A stretch of DNA of 64,000 nt from Vandiemenella viatica. Taxonomy: Eukaryota > Arthropoda > Insecta > Orthoptera > Morabidae. Where the stretch lies: assembly GCA_031002005.1 (NCBI GenBank), contig JARYHS010013630.1, positions 27,123,112-27,187,111 of the forward strand. Direction: 5' to 3'. The translations under genes and the position numbers were made by a program. Within the stretch, counting starts at the first letter, position 1. Each line of letters opens with the position of its first letter. Below are positions 23,977 through 34,284 of this stretch, in pieces. Under the pieces are notes generated by a model, which was not told the DNA's origin, searched no databases, and worked only from the letters and a program-made list of their open reading frames with translations.

Positions 23977-24061
23977 GATGACTATCGTCGTAATGCTGCT
24001 TACAACATACTTCGGCACTCTGAGTCTGTATACTGTCATAGTGGCTACAAACATTCAGCAG
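23977..24061 (+). CDS. SLC36-type transporter, exon 3 (one transmembrane helix)
   Basis: An 85-bp exon lies between the acceptor TTACTTGTTGCAG and the consensus donor GTGAGT at 24062. Its first base completes the Arg codon split from exon 2, and it ends on a complete codon. The 28 further residues form one hydrophobic segment, MTIVVMLLTTYFGTLSLYTV then IVATNIQQ, matching the family pattern TYFGTCSVYTVIVA..QQ. It is isolated by introns of 13.3 kb upstream and 23.6 kb downstream. Phase continuity with both neighbours makes this a secure call despite its size. Confidence 0.9.
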
Positions 24062-26104
24062 GTGAGTTCCTCTTCGCAAAATCTTGTCTCCGAGTAATGA
24101 TATTGAAACTAGACTATTGATAGACTGGGCTACATAGATGCAGTGAGATATATGGGAGTTGCGTTAATTCCATAATGTATGCAAGTTTTATGTTTAATTG
24201 AAAATTATATTAATTGTCTTAATTAAAATTTCCGATCACCAGAATAGAACAGCTAACCGGTATAGAATTTGGTTAAAGATTATGACAGTTTCATTATATT
24301 AAAACAATAACAAGTCACACACTTATAGTGCAACACTGTTCATCTGTTGATTTATTTGTCACAGAATCCTACCAGATTGGCGCCTATCAAAACGTAAATT
24401 TAATTCGTCACTGAAGATGCAGATCTTTTAAACTGGATTGGAAAATGAGGTCTAACATGGAACAAATGAATTCATTCGTTTCAGTCAACATAGTATTTTT
24501 GTCTCGACGATAAATTACTGTAAATCCTCTGTCCACACAAGTCCATACTTTTGAATGTTATTGCAGTCTTTCAGTAATAAACCCCTCGAAGATTTCTTCA
24601 CTTGTGGAACGGATTTCGGCACACTCCCGCAGTTTCCGATACTTATCGAACGATGCAATCCGTGTAATACTTGTGACACGAATCCGCAAATGAACTCGCT
24701 CACCAGCGGATATACTGTCAATCCACGTATCATGTTGTAACGTACCCTTGTATTGCTCCTTTATTTCGTAGAGAACACATGTGAGTGTTACTTTATCATA
24801 CTTTTAAAATAATACCTTTTGCTTATGTTTCCTGCACCAGACCAGTACCTAAGGATTTCCTTAATCCCTCTTTGTCCGTTGTTGGTTTTATTTTGATACG
24901 CTGTAAATCAAATTATTATTAATCAAATTCTTACCATACAAACTTTAAATCAACTCCTTTGTCTATATCTATATTTCAATCTCAATATCAAATAAAACAC
25001 TTTCTACTTATCTCATAATTCCTATATTTTTCATTAAACAAAACAATTATAGTTTCCAAAGTCATATTCCATTATCTTCATCAAAACCCTAAACCTTCTG
25101 CCCTCAGGTTAATGTTTTCCTCTTCTTAATCCCGCCAGGATTCTTGTGGCTTCTCCATCGAACCATTCTGTTTCATCTTAAAACATGTTCTTTCCCAAAA
25201 CCAACTCGTCCTCTTCCTTTCAACTCTTTTCTTCAACTCTATATCGACTGTTTCTTTTTTTTTTTTTTTCAGGGATCTCATCTTGTCATACTTTGACCTT
25301 GGAACTTAAAAATCAGAGTTAGTATATACAATTACAATTATTAAATAGAAAAATAGCTTTATTAATATCAAAATCACAAAATGTGAGGTTGTGTACCTCA
25401 CAATGTATACATATAAAGGGATAGTGAATGTTTTCTTTATGCAAATAAGTGAGCAAAAATGATCCCTCCATTGTTACACTTGCCCTGTCTATTGTGGAAA
25501 ATGATGATTTTTTTAAAAAGAAGAATTTGTCAAATAAAGGGTTGTTAATACATACCCACATGCTACAGTACATAATACATATCACTGAGTTAGCTGTTGT
25601 CCATCCATTTCTACTAGACACATAAACCAGTCATTAGGGCGATCGTCTTAAACTGGAGCTCATATATTTTGTATGGAAATTTTGAGAATTCGGACTGCTT
25701 CTGTTACTAAGCTTACCATGCCAGCGGTTTCTCGCGCGAGTCCTCTACTCCATTACATGATTAAAAAAAATTGTAACAGGACACTGTCCTTTGCGCCTGC
25801 TATATGTTGAGAGTCCTTGCGATCTCATTTAGCCATACAAAACATCGCCTTAAAAGCCGATTGGAGTCACGCAAATCTAATATTGTTGATTAATAGAAAA
25901 TCTGTTTGACACACGCACTTCACTCCCGGTTTTAACATACATTATACCGTCTATTGCTTCCGTCTTGCTTCGCATTTCAATTAAAAGTAATAGCAAGAAC
26001 ATGATAATTCGCCTTGGCGAAAAGAAAATGCTTTCCGAAATGGAAAGAAAGGAAAAAAATAAAATGAATATATGTAATCGTAGGCTTCCGCGGCCAGAGT
26101 CAGT
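24062..26104. other. No gene seen
   Basis: Start of intron 3. AT-rich, with a T-run at about 25256-25269. The region 24555-24740 has opposed short open frames of moderately higher GC but no known motif and no splice continuity with the transporter. Confidence 0.4.
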
Positions 26105-26254
26105 TGATTCTTGGCCGTCCGGGTGGCGCTGCGTCATGTTCTTTGTAGCCGACGTTTCGACCCTCATTCTGAGGTCTTCTTCCAGGGCAGAATGAGGGTC
26201 GAAACGTCGGCTACAATGAACATGGCGCGGCGCCACCCGGACAGCCAAGAATCA
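26105..26254. repeat. Foldback palindrome with about 67-bp arms
   Basis: The left arm (26105-26171: TGATTCTTGGCCGTCCGGGT ... CCGACGTTTCGACCCTCATT) is about 90 percent identical to the inverse of the right arm (26188-26254), with a 16-nt spacer. The CGACGTTTCG core recurs in the foldback at 10735-10920. It is non-coding and likely a MITE or foldback element. Confidence 0.85.
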
Positions 26255-27534
26255 AAATGAATATATATTTATATGAATAATTACGCCTATGCAATTGAAT
26301 ATTTGTTTATTTCACCGAACGCGTTTCACTTCATGTCTGAAGCATCTTCAGCGGTTCGTTAATTTTCCATCAATTACACTATTTGGCATACATTATGCCG
26401 GTAATATCATTTTGCATCTTCATTTTTGCGAGTATCAAGTCACTTGCACTGAGCACTGAATTTAACATTTATTCTGTGTGTTGTACTTTCTTACGATAAT
26501 TACCGTGTGTGTTTACTGTGGTGTATTTGCCATTTTTTTCCTTCCCACTGAACAAATCTAACCCTCGTTTCTTTCTCTTTTCCTTCTTCTTCTCCCTTCC
26601 TAATTAAATTTCTTCTCTCTCTTCTTCTTTCATCCTTGTACTTTACCTTTTTTACTGATTCGATTTTTTTTTACTTTTTCCTTCTTACATCACTTTTACT
26701 AATTTGCTTTAGTTGCTTATGATCTTTTACTTCATTTCCCTATCTTCTGCTCTGCAGGGTTGCGTACACCGACATTGATTTGCGCGACTCGCCAATACTT
26801 ACTTGAAGTGTTTAACTCAAATTCATTATAATTTAGCTCTTGTTCTCCTGTTACTATGCCTTTATCTCATATTATTTTTTACAATGACTTTATTGCCTTA
26901 CATATTGGCTATCTTACTGACTTTCTCCTTTCCGCTTCGGATCCTTCTGTCCCTCGCACTTCCACGTATTTTCCATTAATCATATCGAGCCTTAATTCTG
27001 TATTTACTTCCCCTACAATGTCAGTTTTATCTTTAGATCGCTTCAAGTCCCTTCTGATATCCACTAATTGTGAGTTATTACTTGAAAAGCTTTCTTGTAG
27101 CCCCAAAAGCCGTAATTTAATATTTTTTTCAGATTTTGAATAAAAGAAGGGATTAGACCCTCTTCAAGTTGTTTAAAATCTAATTTAAGATCTGCCTTAA
27201 GACTTTTAAGGTTGGCACTAAAATTTTTAAACTCCATGTCTAACTAATGGTCAGTTTTTAAATTTTCAAGAAAATTGGCCAAAACTGAATTAAGAACTCC
27301 AATTTCATCCTCCAAGCTTGCACGCATCAGAAAATGAGTCACAAGTATGTAAAAAGAAAACACATGTAAATATTTTATTTGGCATTTAACCTTTAGGTCT
27401 TACAGCCGTAAACGTGCTATTCATTTCCTCTAAATTTTTAGGCTATTATTTTTCACAAAAGTATATATTAAACGGTATATGTTGATACTTTCCGTGGCCA
27501 GTAAATCTTCTTTATATATATAAAAATCTCGTGT
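26255..27534. other. No gene seen; possible old ORF1-like coiled-coil remnant
   Basis: C/T-rich and AT-rich intron. The minus strand over about 26909-27300 translates into charged, leucine-rich pieces (DIRRDLKRSKDKTDIVGE, NLKSLKADLKLDFKQLEEGL) that could be a decayed coiled coil, but no family is identified. A TTTATATATATAAAAATCTC motif at 27510-27529 resembles some Helitron 5' ends. Confidence 0.35.
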
Positions 27535-27836
27535 CAGCGGTTTGCTGGCTAAGTGGTTAGGGCGTCTGACTGGAGATGGAAACCTCCCCGGTTCGAGTCC
27601 CGGTCTCGGGAGGATTTTTATAGACACTTAACCCGGCATTAACCCCCGGCGCAGCATGCTGTATGAGGTGAAATACGCCAGGACCGTACTGTGGTTCGGA
27701 TTCGATGTTAAAATGTAGGTCCCCTGTACCAGGCAGGATGGGCGTGCTAGGTAAAGGCGGCTAAGACAGGGGCAGAATGCACAGCCAGTAGAAACAATGT
27801 AACCAGGTCATTACGACCATACGTAATTATTATTAT
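27535..27836 (+). mobile_element. tRNA-derived SINE (second family)
   Basis: The head has an A-box-like TGGCTAAGTGGTTAGGGC and a B box GGTTCGAGTCC, 27547-27603, as in tRNA genes. A tRNA-unrelated body of about 230 bp follows (through CCAGGACCGTACTG and AGACAGGGGCAGAATGC) and a short ATTATTATTATAG tail. The T-arm has a mismatch and the anticodon arm does not fold, so it is not a functional tRNA gene. Confidence 0.75.
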
Positions 27837-27925
27837 AGTTCCATAAGTTTCTAACATATGGCGATGTGTTAACTTATCTATACAACACTTGGTTAGCTAG
27901 GTTGGGTAATCATCCAGTAGATCAC

Positions 27926-27971
<46 letters not shown>

Positions 27972-28051
27972 GGCTTTAGCCAAAGGCTAATACAGCCAAT
28001 AACCTCATACAATATGTTCGAAGTTAATTTTAAATTACACCTTTAGTACAC

Positions 28052-31000
28052 TTAATATACAGGGAGATTATCTTGACCGATTTCTTGCTCGGAGCATGAG
28101 AGAGATTGCATCAGAGAAGTTATATCAGTTATATTTAGTCCATCTTCTAGCAGTTGTTTCCTCGCTGATTGATGTTGCTTGCAGCTCAGCATGAAGTGAT
28201 AAATATCCTCTACAGAATCACACGATGGGCACATCGGCGAATCCACCAGCCGCATGAGGTATTTTTTGTCACGTAATAAAGTGTGTCCTGTCCTAAGTCT
28301 GTTCATTAAAGTAATTTCTTTCCTGTTCAGTTCTAGTTGAGCGTACCATGGCTCGCTTACTATGTTGTTGCAGATGGCTCGATACCAAAGTCCCTTTCCC
28401 TGGCAGTCGACAAACCATCTCTTCTCCCACTCAGTCTTAACCATGTCGGTAACAATGGCCTTGAAGTCTGTATAGGGTACCGAAACTTTTTCTGTTTCTG
28501 CAGCAGTAAGGTGGCGACGTGCTGTTCTGTCCGCTGCCTCATTTCCCGACACCCCAACATGGCTCGGTACCCACTTGGAACTGCACTTGTATTCCTTCTA
28601 CCAATAACTTCTGAAGTTCCCTGGCTATGTCATAAACTAAATAGTTGCGGCATCTTCCTTTTGACAATTCCATTATTGCCTGTAGGGCACTTCTAGAATC
28701 TGTACAAATCACTGTATTTGAATGAGCTGTCGAATGAATGTATTGCAGCGCTTTTAGAATGGCATAAAGCTCTGAGGAGAACGTCGAAAACTGTCTTGGT
28801 AACCTGTAAGCTTCGTGAACGCAGCGACCAGGGTCTACAAATGCAGCTGCGGAAGCCTTTCCTTTTTCCTTTGAGCCGTCTGTAAAAATTTTGTGCCATG
28901 CCTTCCATCTCGAGTTCAGTGCTTCTAGTGTGAGGCACTTCAGTTCTTCCTCACTGTGATCTTTTTTCATTAATCGGTCTGTCATGAGGTAAATGTGGAT
29001 TAGAGAGGATAGATCTGACCGTTGCCATAGTTGTTCCTCACTGTACGACTCATTGATATCTGAACTGTAAATGGCCCACTGAGCTGTTGTTTGAAGGAAA
29101 TCCACAAGTGAAGGTGTTTTGTGATACTTAGATAGGTTCCAAGATTGCTCATGAGCAAGAAGCTGCACTTTTCTTATTAGTGGATGTCGTTTGGTGGAAC
29201 AAACTCTTAGCCAAAAATTCATTCCCACTTTCTTTCTTCTTAGGTCTAATGGAGGAGTTGCTGTTTCTACCTCCATCGCAGCAACGGGAGTAGTTTTAAG
29301 GAAACCGCCTACCATCCCTTAAAGCTGCCGATTGAATGATGTCTAACTTTCTGAGGGTAGAAATTGACGCAGTTTCGTAGAGAAATCCCCCATATTCGAG
29401 TCTGCTCCTCAGTAAGCTATAATAGATGTTTCTCAGGGGTCTGGGATCCGTGCCCCAGCTCAGAGCTGCTAGGGCCTTGAGGATATTTATTCGCTGTATG
29501 GATGATTGTTTTAGTTCTGTTATATGTCTTCGCCATGAGAGTTTAGTGTCTAACCATATCCCCAGAAACTTTACTTCGGGGACTACTTCCATAGTAGATC
29601 CACCTATTGTAATTTTAAAGTCATTATTCTGAAATTGTCTTTGTGAGAATACACATAACTTGCTTTTATCTACCGAAAGCTCTAGGCCTCTATCTTTCAG
29701 ACAGGTTTGTACTTCATTTAAGTGAGTTTCGAGCAAATTTTTTGCGTTTTGTTTGTCAGGATGAGAAACATAGACCACAAAATCATCAGCGTATTGAAGA
29801 TAGGTTAAAAATCCTCTCAGGCTATTGCAAACTTTCAAGGTATAAATGTCAATTAGAATAGGACTCATTGGGTCTCCCTGAGGCAAACCTTGGAATACAT
29901 GTCGACTGAAGCAGTCACCGCTTAAAGTAGAGATAAAGTGTACTCTGTGAGCCAGGTAATGAAAACACCATGACGAAAGTTTTTTCGAGAGTCCTATAGT
30001 TTCCATTATTTCCCTAAGTATGTTGATCTGCACATTATTAAAAGCGGCAAGAAGGAAGTTTCTCCTAACAAAAGTAAGCTGTATGTCAGTAATTAAGGTG
30101 CTTAAATTGTCGATGGTGCTATACCCTTTACGGAATCCCATCGTTCGATCACTTAGCAACCTATGATGTTCCATATGCCATTCAATTCTGTTTTTTAACA
30201 TCGCACTCATCAGCTTTGCCAAACACTGTAGAAGAGATATAGGGCGGTAGGAGGAAACGTTATTTTTGTCCTTGTTAGGTTTTGCCACAGGTATAATTAT
30301 TACATTTCTCCACTGTACTGGGACAAACGTAGCTGCCAGCATGTCATTGTACAGTTGTAGGAGCACCTCTTTCGCATTTTGCGGCAGGTTGTAAATCATG
30401 GAGTAAGTGATCTTGTCCATTCCTGGTGCAGTGTCTTCCTTCTTCAAGGCACAGACCAATTCTGACATAAGAAAGGGTGGTTCCTCCAATCTGGTGGAAT
30501 TAGCGTTAGAATCGTTTCCTGATTCAGATTCCGTATTTAATGGGACGAACGGAGGCGCAGTCTTGCTTAGAAATAGTTCCGCTGCTTCGTTATCAGTATT
30601 GACCCAGTTAACAACCGTCCTGTCGCCCTTGTACCAACGTATCTTCCTCCACATCTCTTGGGAAGAGATACCATACGAAATGCTAGAGCAAAACTTTTTC
30701 CAGCCTTCTCGTTTTGACCGTCGAATAATTGCTCTTGCCTCAGCTGTCCTTCGTTTGAGCAATATAAAGTTTTCTAAGGTTGAGTCGTGTCTATAAGTTT
30801 TAATAGCTAGGCGTCTCAAAGCGACGTCTCTGGAGCAGTCGCTGTTCCACCAAGGTTTTCTGCTATCAGGTTTCTTTATTCCGAAGTTTGCCATTGGTAT
30901 ACACTCTTCTGCACTCTTGACTATAACATCCTCAAATTCGTTGTAACGGACCTGCAAGTCAGTTCAGGATTCAAAAATCTGACCCAGCCGCATGTTGACT

Positions 31001-31746
31001 TTTTCTTGATATAGTTTCCAGTTCGCTTTCTTGCAAATCCAGCGTCTCATTTGGGTGTTAAAGTATTGCCGTAATGACGTGTCAATAGTTGTTTTAAGAA
31101 CGAAGTGATCACTACCTACAGTATCTTTTAAGATTTCCCACCTCGATCTCAGCAGCAGATTAGCTGATATGATTGAGATATCGGGGGAAGAGTGCCTCTG
31201 ATATGGAGAACCAAGTCTTGTTCCATGTTGATTATTGAGCACTGATAGTGAGGATGATGTGATAGCTTGAGCCAGCTCTTCTCCCTGCTTGTTTGCTTGA
31301 AAATCATGCCACAGTGGATGATGAGCATTAAAGTCTCCTCCCACAAAGCTATTAGGTGGAAGCTGATTAAATATTGAAGTCCAATTTTCTTCGCTCATGT
31401 TAATTTGAGGCGGCTTATATATGACGGAGGCCGCTTGGATAGGTCCATCGTAAGAGAGGTCTACAGAGAGCATTTCTACGTTTTCAATTGGTGCCGCTAA
31501 TCTACGCACTGAACTATTAATATGGCTTCTCACCAAGATGGCAACACCCCCGTGCCCATCATCTCTGTCTTTCCGAAACACATTAAAATTCTTGATGTTT
31601 ATGTTCGACGAGTTGCGCAGCCATGTTTCCGATATAAGGACTAGGTCGGCCTTATGTTCTGTTATGGTTCTTTGAAATTCGTCCCATTTTGGTAATAGGC
31701 TACGTGCGTTCCACTGTAACACTGTAAATTTAGTCCTTCTAGCCAT
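28052..31746 (-). pseudogene. I-type LINE ORF2: endonuclease, reverse transcriptase, RNase H
   Basis: The start codon overlaps the ORF1 end. Domains in order: AP-endonuclease-like (FTVLQWNARSLLPKW, LISETWL, GHGGVAILVR, GGDFNAHHPLW, VGSDHFVLK); reverse transcriptase (RPISLLQCLAKLMSAMLKNR, TMGFRKGYSTIDNLSTL, GLPQGDPMSPILIDIYTL, YADDFVVYV, catalytic box intact); RNase H (IFTDGSKEKGKASAA, SSELYAILKAL, CTDSRSALQAI, GNEAADRTARRH), with the acidic active-site residues kept. A C-terminal CPSCDSVEDIYHFMLSC zinc motif follows. Breaks: TGA at 30961-30963 between endonuclease and transcriptase, frameshift near 29310, frameshift near 28550. Otherwise the frame is nearly complete. Confidence 0.9.
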
Positions 31747-33301
31747 TTTTAATTAACAGATTTGCAGCCTCCGATGTGGTTCCACTTGGCCCCATTTCTT
31801 TAATTTCTTGAAGCACTTGTCGAAACGCTTCGTCCTGAATTTTCTTCACTGTGGTGGCTGCCAGCTTGCCTTTCATCTGCTGAGCTATCAGTTTGACCAC
31901 TATTTTGACTATTATATTAACGATGTCTTCTCCTGCCTCTCTGCTAGTTTGTTCTTTGCTGGTTACTTCTTCCGTTTGGATAGAGATAGATTCCTTGGGA
32001 GTACTGACGGTACTTTGGCAGTGCTCCCTGACTTGCTTCATTCCCTGTGGCATCGTCACCGCGCTGTACATTTAACTCTGTATAGGTGGGAATTCTGCTG
32101 TCTTGTATTGGTAACTTTGCAGTATACTCCTCTTGTTATCCGTCGCCATTTTTGCTTTGTCCTCTTCTTGTCGCTTCCGTTCGGGGCATTTCCTATCCTT
32201 GGCTTTGTGGTCACCTCCACAGTTTACGCATTTTTGGAACTCATTTGAGCAGCTGGCTATGTTGTGTTCCCCACCACACTTCATACATCTTTCTTTTCCT
32301 TTACAGAATTTGGCCGTATGACCAAATCTATAGCATTTGAAGCACTGCGTTACTGGAAATATGTAGGGAGCCACCTTGAATCTCAGGTAGAAAATCTCGA
32401 TTTCCTCTGGCAGGATTTGGCTATCAAAGGTTATGAGCACAGTTTGCAGGGGAACTGTTTCCACCTTGCCGTCATTGAATATTTTCTTGGTAAATCGCCG
32501 TACATCGATAATTGGTGCCGACGAAACAGCGTTAATCCTTATTTCTTCTTCTGTTAGGTCCGTAGGCACAAACTTGATTATCCCTTTCCGTTCTACTCGG
32601 TTAGCCGGTATATAAGCCTGCAGACCCAAGGATTGAAGAAACATCTTGTTTTCAACGAAGCCATTAGCAGTGCTGGCATTCAAAAATTCCATAGACATTC
32701 TGTTTTTCCCCAGTTGATTGAGTCGTTTCAGCCCAGTGACCTTGTTATAAAAAATTTTCCCCAGCTGAATTGGGTGTAGAGAAGCACTGTCTGATGCGTT
32801 CTCGATTATAACCATATATGGACCCTCTGCACGGTCATTATAAAGCTTCTTTCGCATTGCCGGCGCGGGGGAGTTCCACTTGACTGCTTCTTCTCTTACT
32901 TGGCTTGCCTGACTAGTTGTCAGATAGTTACCTAAGGTGTTCAACTGATGGCCTCCATCTCCTGACGCTCCACTGGGATTTGTTTGTGGTGGGGTCGCTA
33001 GGCTGCACGCTACCTCCTTACCTCTTCTAGGAATCAACTCAGTGATCATCGGTTCTTCAATTTTCTCTTTCGTGATGATTCTCCTGTCTGCAGCTTTACG
33101 TTTCTTCCTCAGATTGTACTTTTCTTCTTCATCGGTGTCGTTTAGGTTTGCCTCCTTTGTCTTCCTCGCTGTTTCCATCATCTCTTGGTCACTCTGGTAC
33201 ACGGTATACGCCTCTTCTTTTCTCGGGTCGATTCCATCACTTGCTTCTGCCATTTCCTCTCGCCCTCTGGCTGAAGGGTCCGACGAGATGAGCTCAGCCA
33301 C
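31739..33301 (-). pseudogene. I-type LINE ORF1 (gag-like RNA-binding protein), one stop
   Basis: ORF1 proteins coat the LINE RNA. The reading frame starts at 33301 with an acidic/basic N-terminus (KYNLRKKRKAADRR). It then has an RRM-like segment (GPYMVIIENASDSASLHPIQ ... IDVRRFTKKI), then CCHC zinc knuckles (CFKCYRFGHTAKFC, CMKCGGEHNIASC, CVNCGGDHKAKDRKC). At 32072-32074 a TAA stop is followed at once by ATG in the same frame, and the frame continues 110 codons to 31739, suggesting one nonsense change in an ORF of about 520 codons. Its end overlaps the ORF2 start within ATGGCTAG (31739-31746), typical of coupled LINE ORFs. Confidence 0.85.
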
Positions 33302-33472
33302 GGATGTATTAACACAGTTAGGTTGTCTTCTCTAGATGAAAATTACTATAACTGTCCACTGATTCACCAAAAGTTCTGTGAATATAACACGACCGCAGTT
33401 AGCACTGTTGATAGTCGCCGGAAGATGAGTCCGCTTCGCTGCCACTAACACTCGCGCAGGTAAACACGTCTG

Positions 33473-33610
33473 AGTAGATCACGTTGTGTTTCAATTTATT
33501 TATGCTACAGTTTATTCCTAACAGATGGCGGTGTGTTAATTTATCGAACCATTCAGTAGATGGCGTTGTATTTCGATTTATGTATGCTACGGTCTATTCC
33601 ACGCCAGATG
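33473..33610. repeat. About 82-bp tandem repeat at the LINE target site
   Basis: AGTAGATCACGTTGTGTTTC at 33473 and AGTAGATGGCGTTGTATTTC at 33555 begin two similar units (ATTTATKTATGCTACRGT, TATTCC). A related unit (TATGGCGATGTGTTAACTTA) lies on the other side of the LINE at 27860-27880. The LINE therefore inserted into a short tandem array. Confidence 0.7.
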
Positions 33611-34284
33611 TGTGAGTTTCTTCAATTTTAATTGTGCTGTGTATTGTGTTATAATTATACTGTATTGTTGTTCATCGTTTGTGTGTCTTTATACCTAACG
33701 ACAAAGTAATTGCATACATGAATATAACATTGAAGAAAACGTTACGATAAATTCGAATCGTGTAAGCATTTCTCGCTAACTTATCATTTTTCTTCTTCTT
33801 CATGTTATGGTCAGCTATACTCCACGTGTCAATTTCAATTCCTCTCCTGTTGTTTTTTCTTTCTTCCTCCCCAGTACTCCTTCATTATTGCACTCCTCTC
33901 TACCTTTGAATCCTGCCATATTCAAAGTCTGCTATCGAAAATTTTTTCTTTCCATACGGTTCACTGGTATTATTTCGTTTCAGATCTTTCTAAACCTCTT
34001 GAAAGCCTGGTGTCATCCTTGCTATAAATGTATCAAAAAAAATATCATTCTTCTTTTTCTGTTATTTTTTTCAATGTTATTTTATATTTCCTCATTAGTT
34101 CTTAACTTCCATTTTACTGTATTTTTCAATGGACCCAAAAATTACGGTTTCACCACTGTATTATAGTGTCTTATTTTAAGGCTTTCAGAAAGGCACTTTT
34201 TGTTGTAATTCAAATATTTTTCAGTGAAATGTCGCCAAAGAATCTAACCTCGACAATGCGTGTAGCATAGAGGCAAGATGCACG
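33611..34284. other. No gene seen
   Basis: T-rich intron between the LINE target array and the Helitron Rep remnant. It may include a non-coding 5' part of the Helitron; no 5' terminus (TC at an A/T site) could be fixed. Confidence 0.4.

Larger units (their letters stand above)
27927..33472 (-). mobile_element. Full-length I-type LINE with target-site duplication
   Basis: The 5.5-kb antisense element is bounded by AGTAGATCACG (continuing TT) at 27916-27926 and 33473-33483, a target duplication of 11 to 13 bp. It ends in a poly-A tail (about 41 T on the + strand, 27927-27967). In order it has a 5' UTR of about 170 bp, ORF1 with gag-like zinc knuckles, and ORF2 with endonuclease, reverse transcriptase and RNase H. 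The presence of RNase H and CCHC knuckles places it in the I group (I/LOA-like clades). Only about four disabling changes are seen, so it is a relatively young insertion. Confidence 0.93.

Noticed and set aside
24515..24740. Overlapping open frames on both strands with balanced codons
   Set aside because: No recognisable domain, no splice phase continuity with the transporter, and length within chance for this composition.
26909..27143. Opposed open frames of 65 and 95 codons
   Set aside because: Low-complexity, charged sequence; at best a decayed coiled coil, not a gene.
27535..27610. Possible tRNA gene
   Set aside because: A and B boxes are good but the T-stem has a mismatch and no anticodon stem forms; a SINE body follows.
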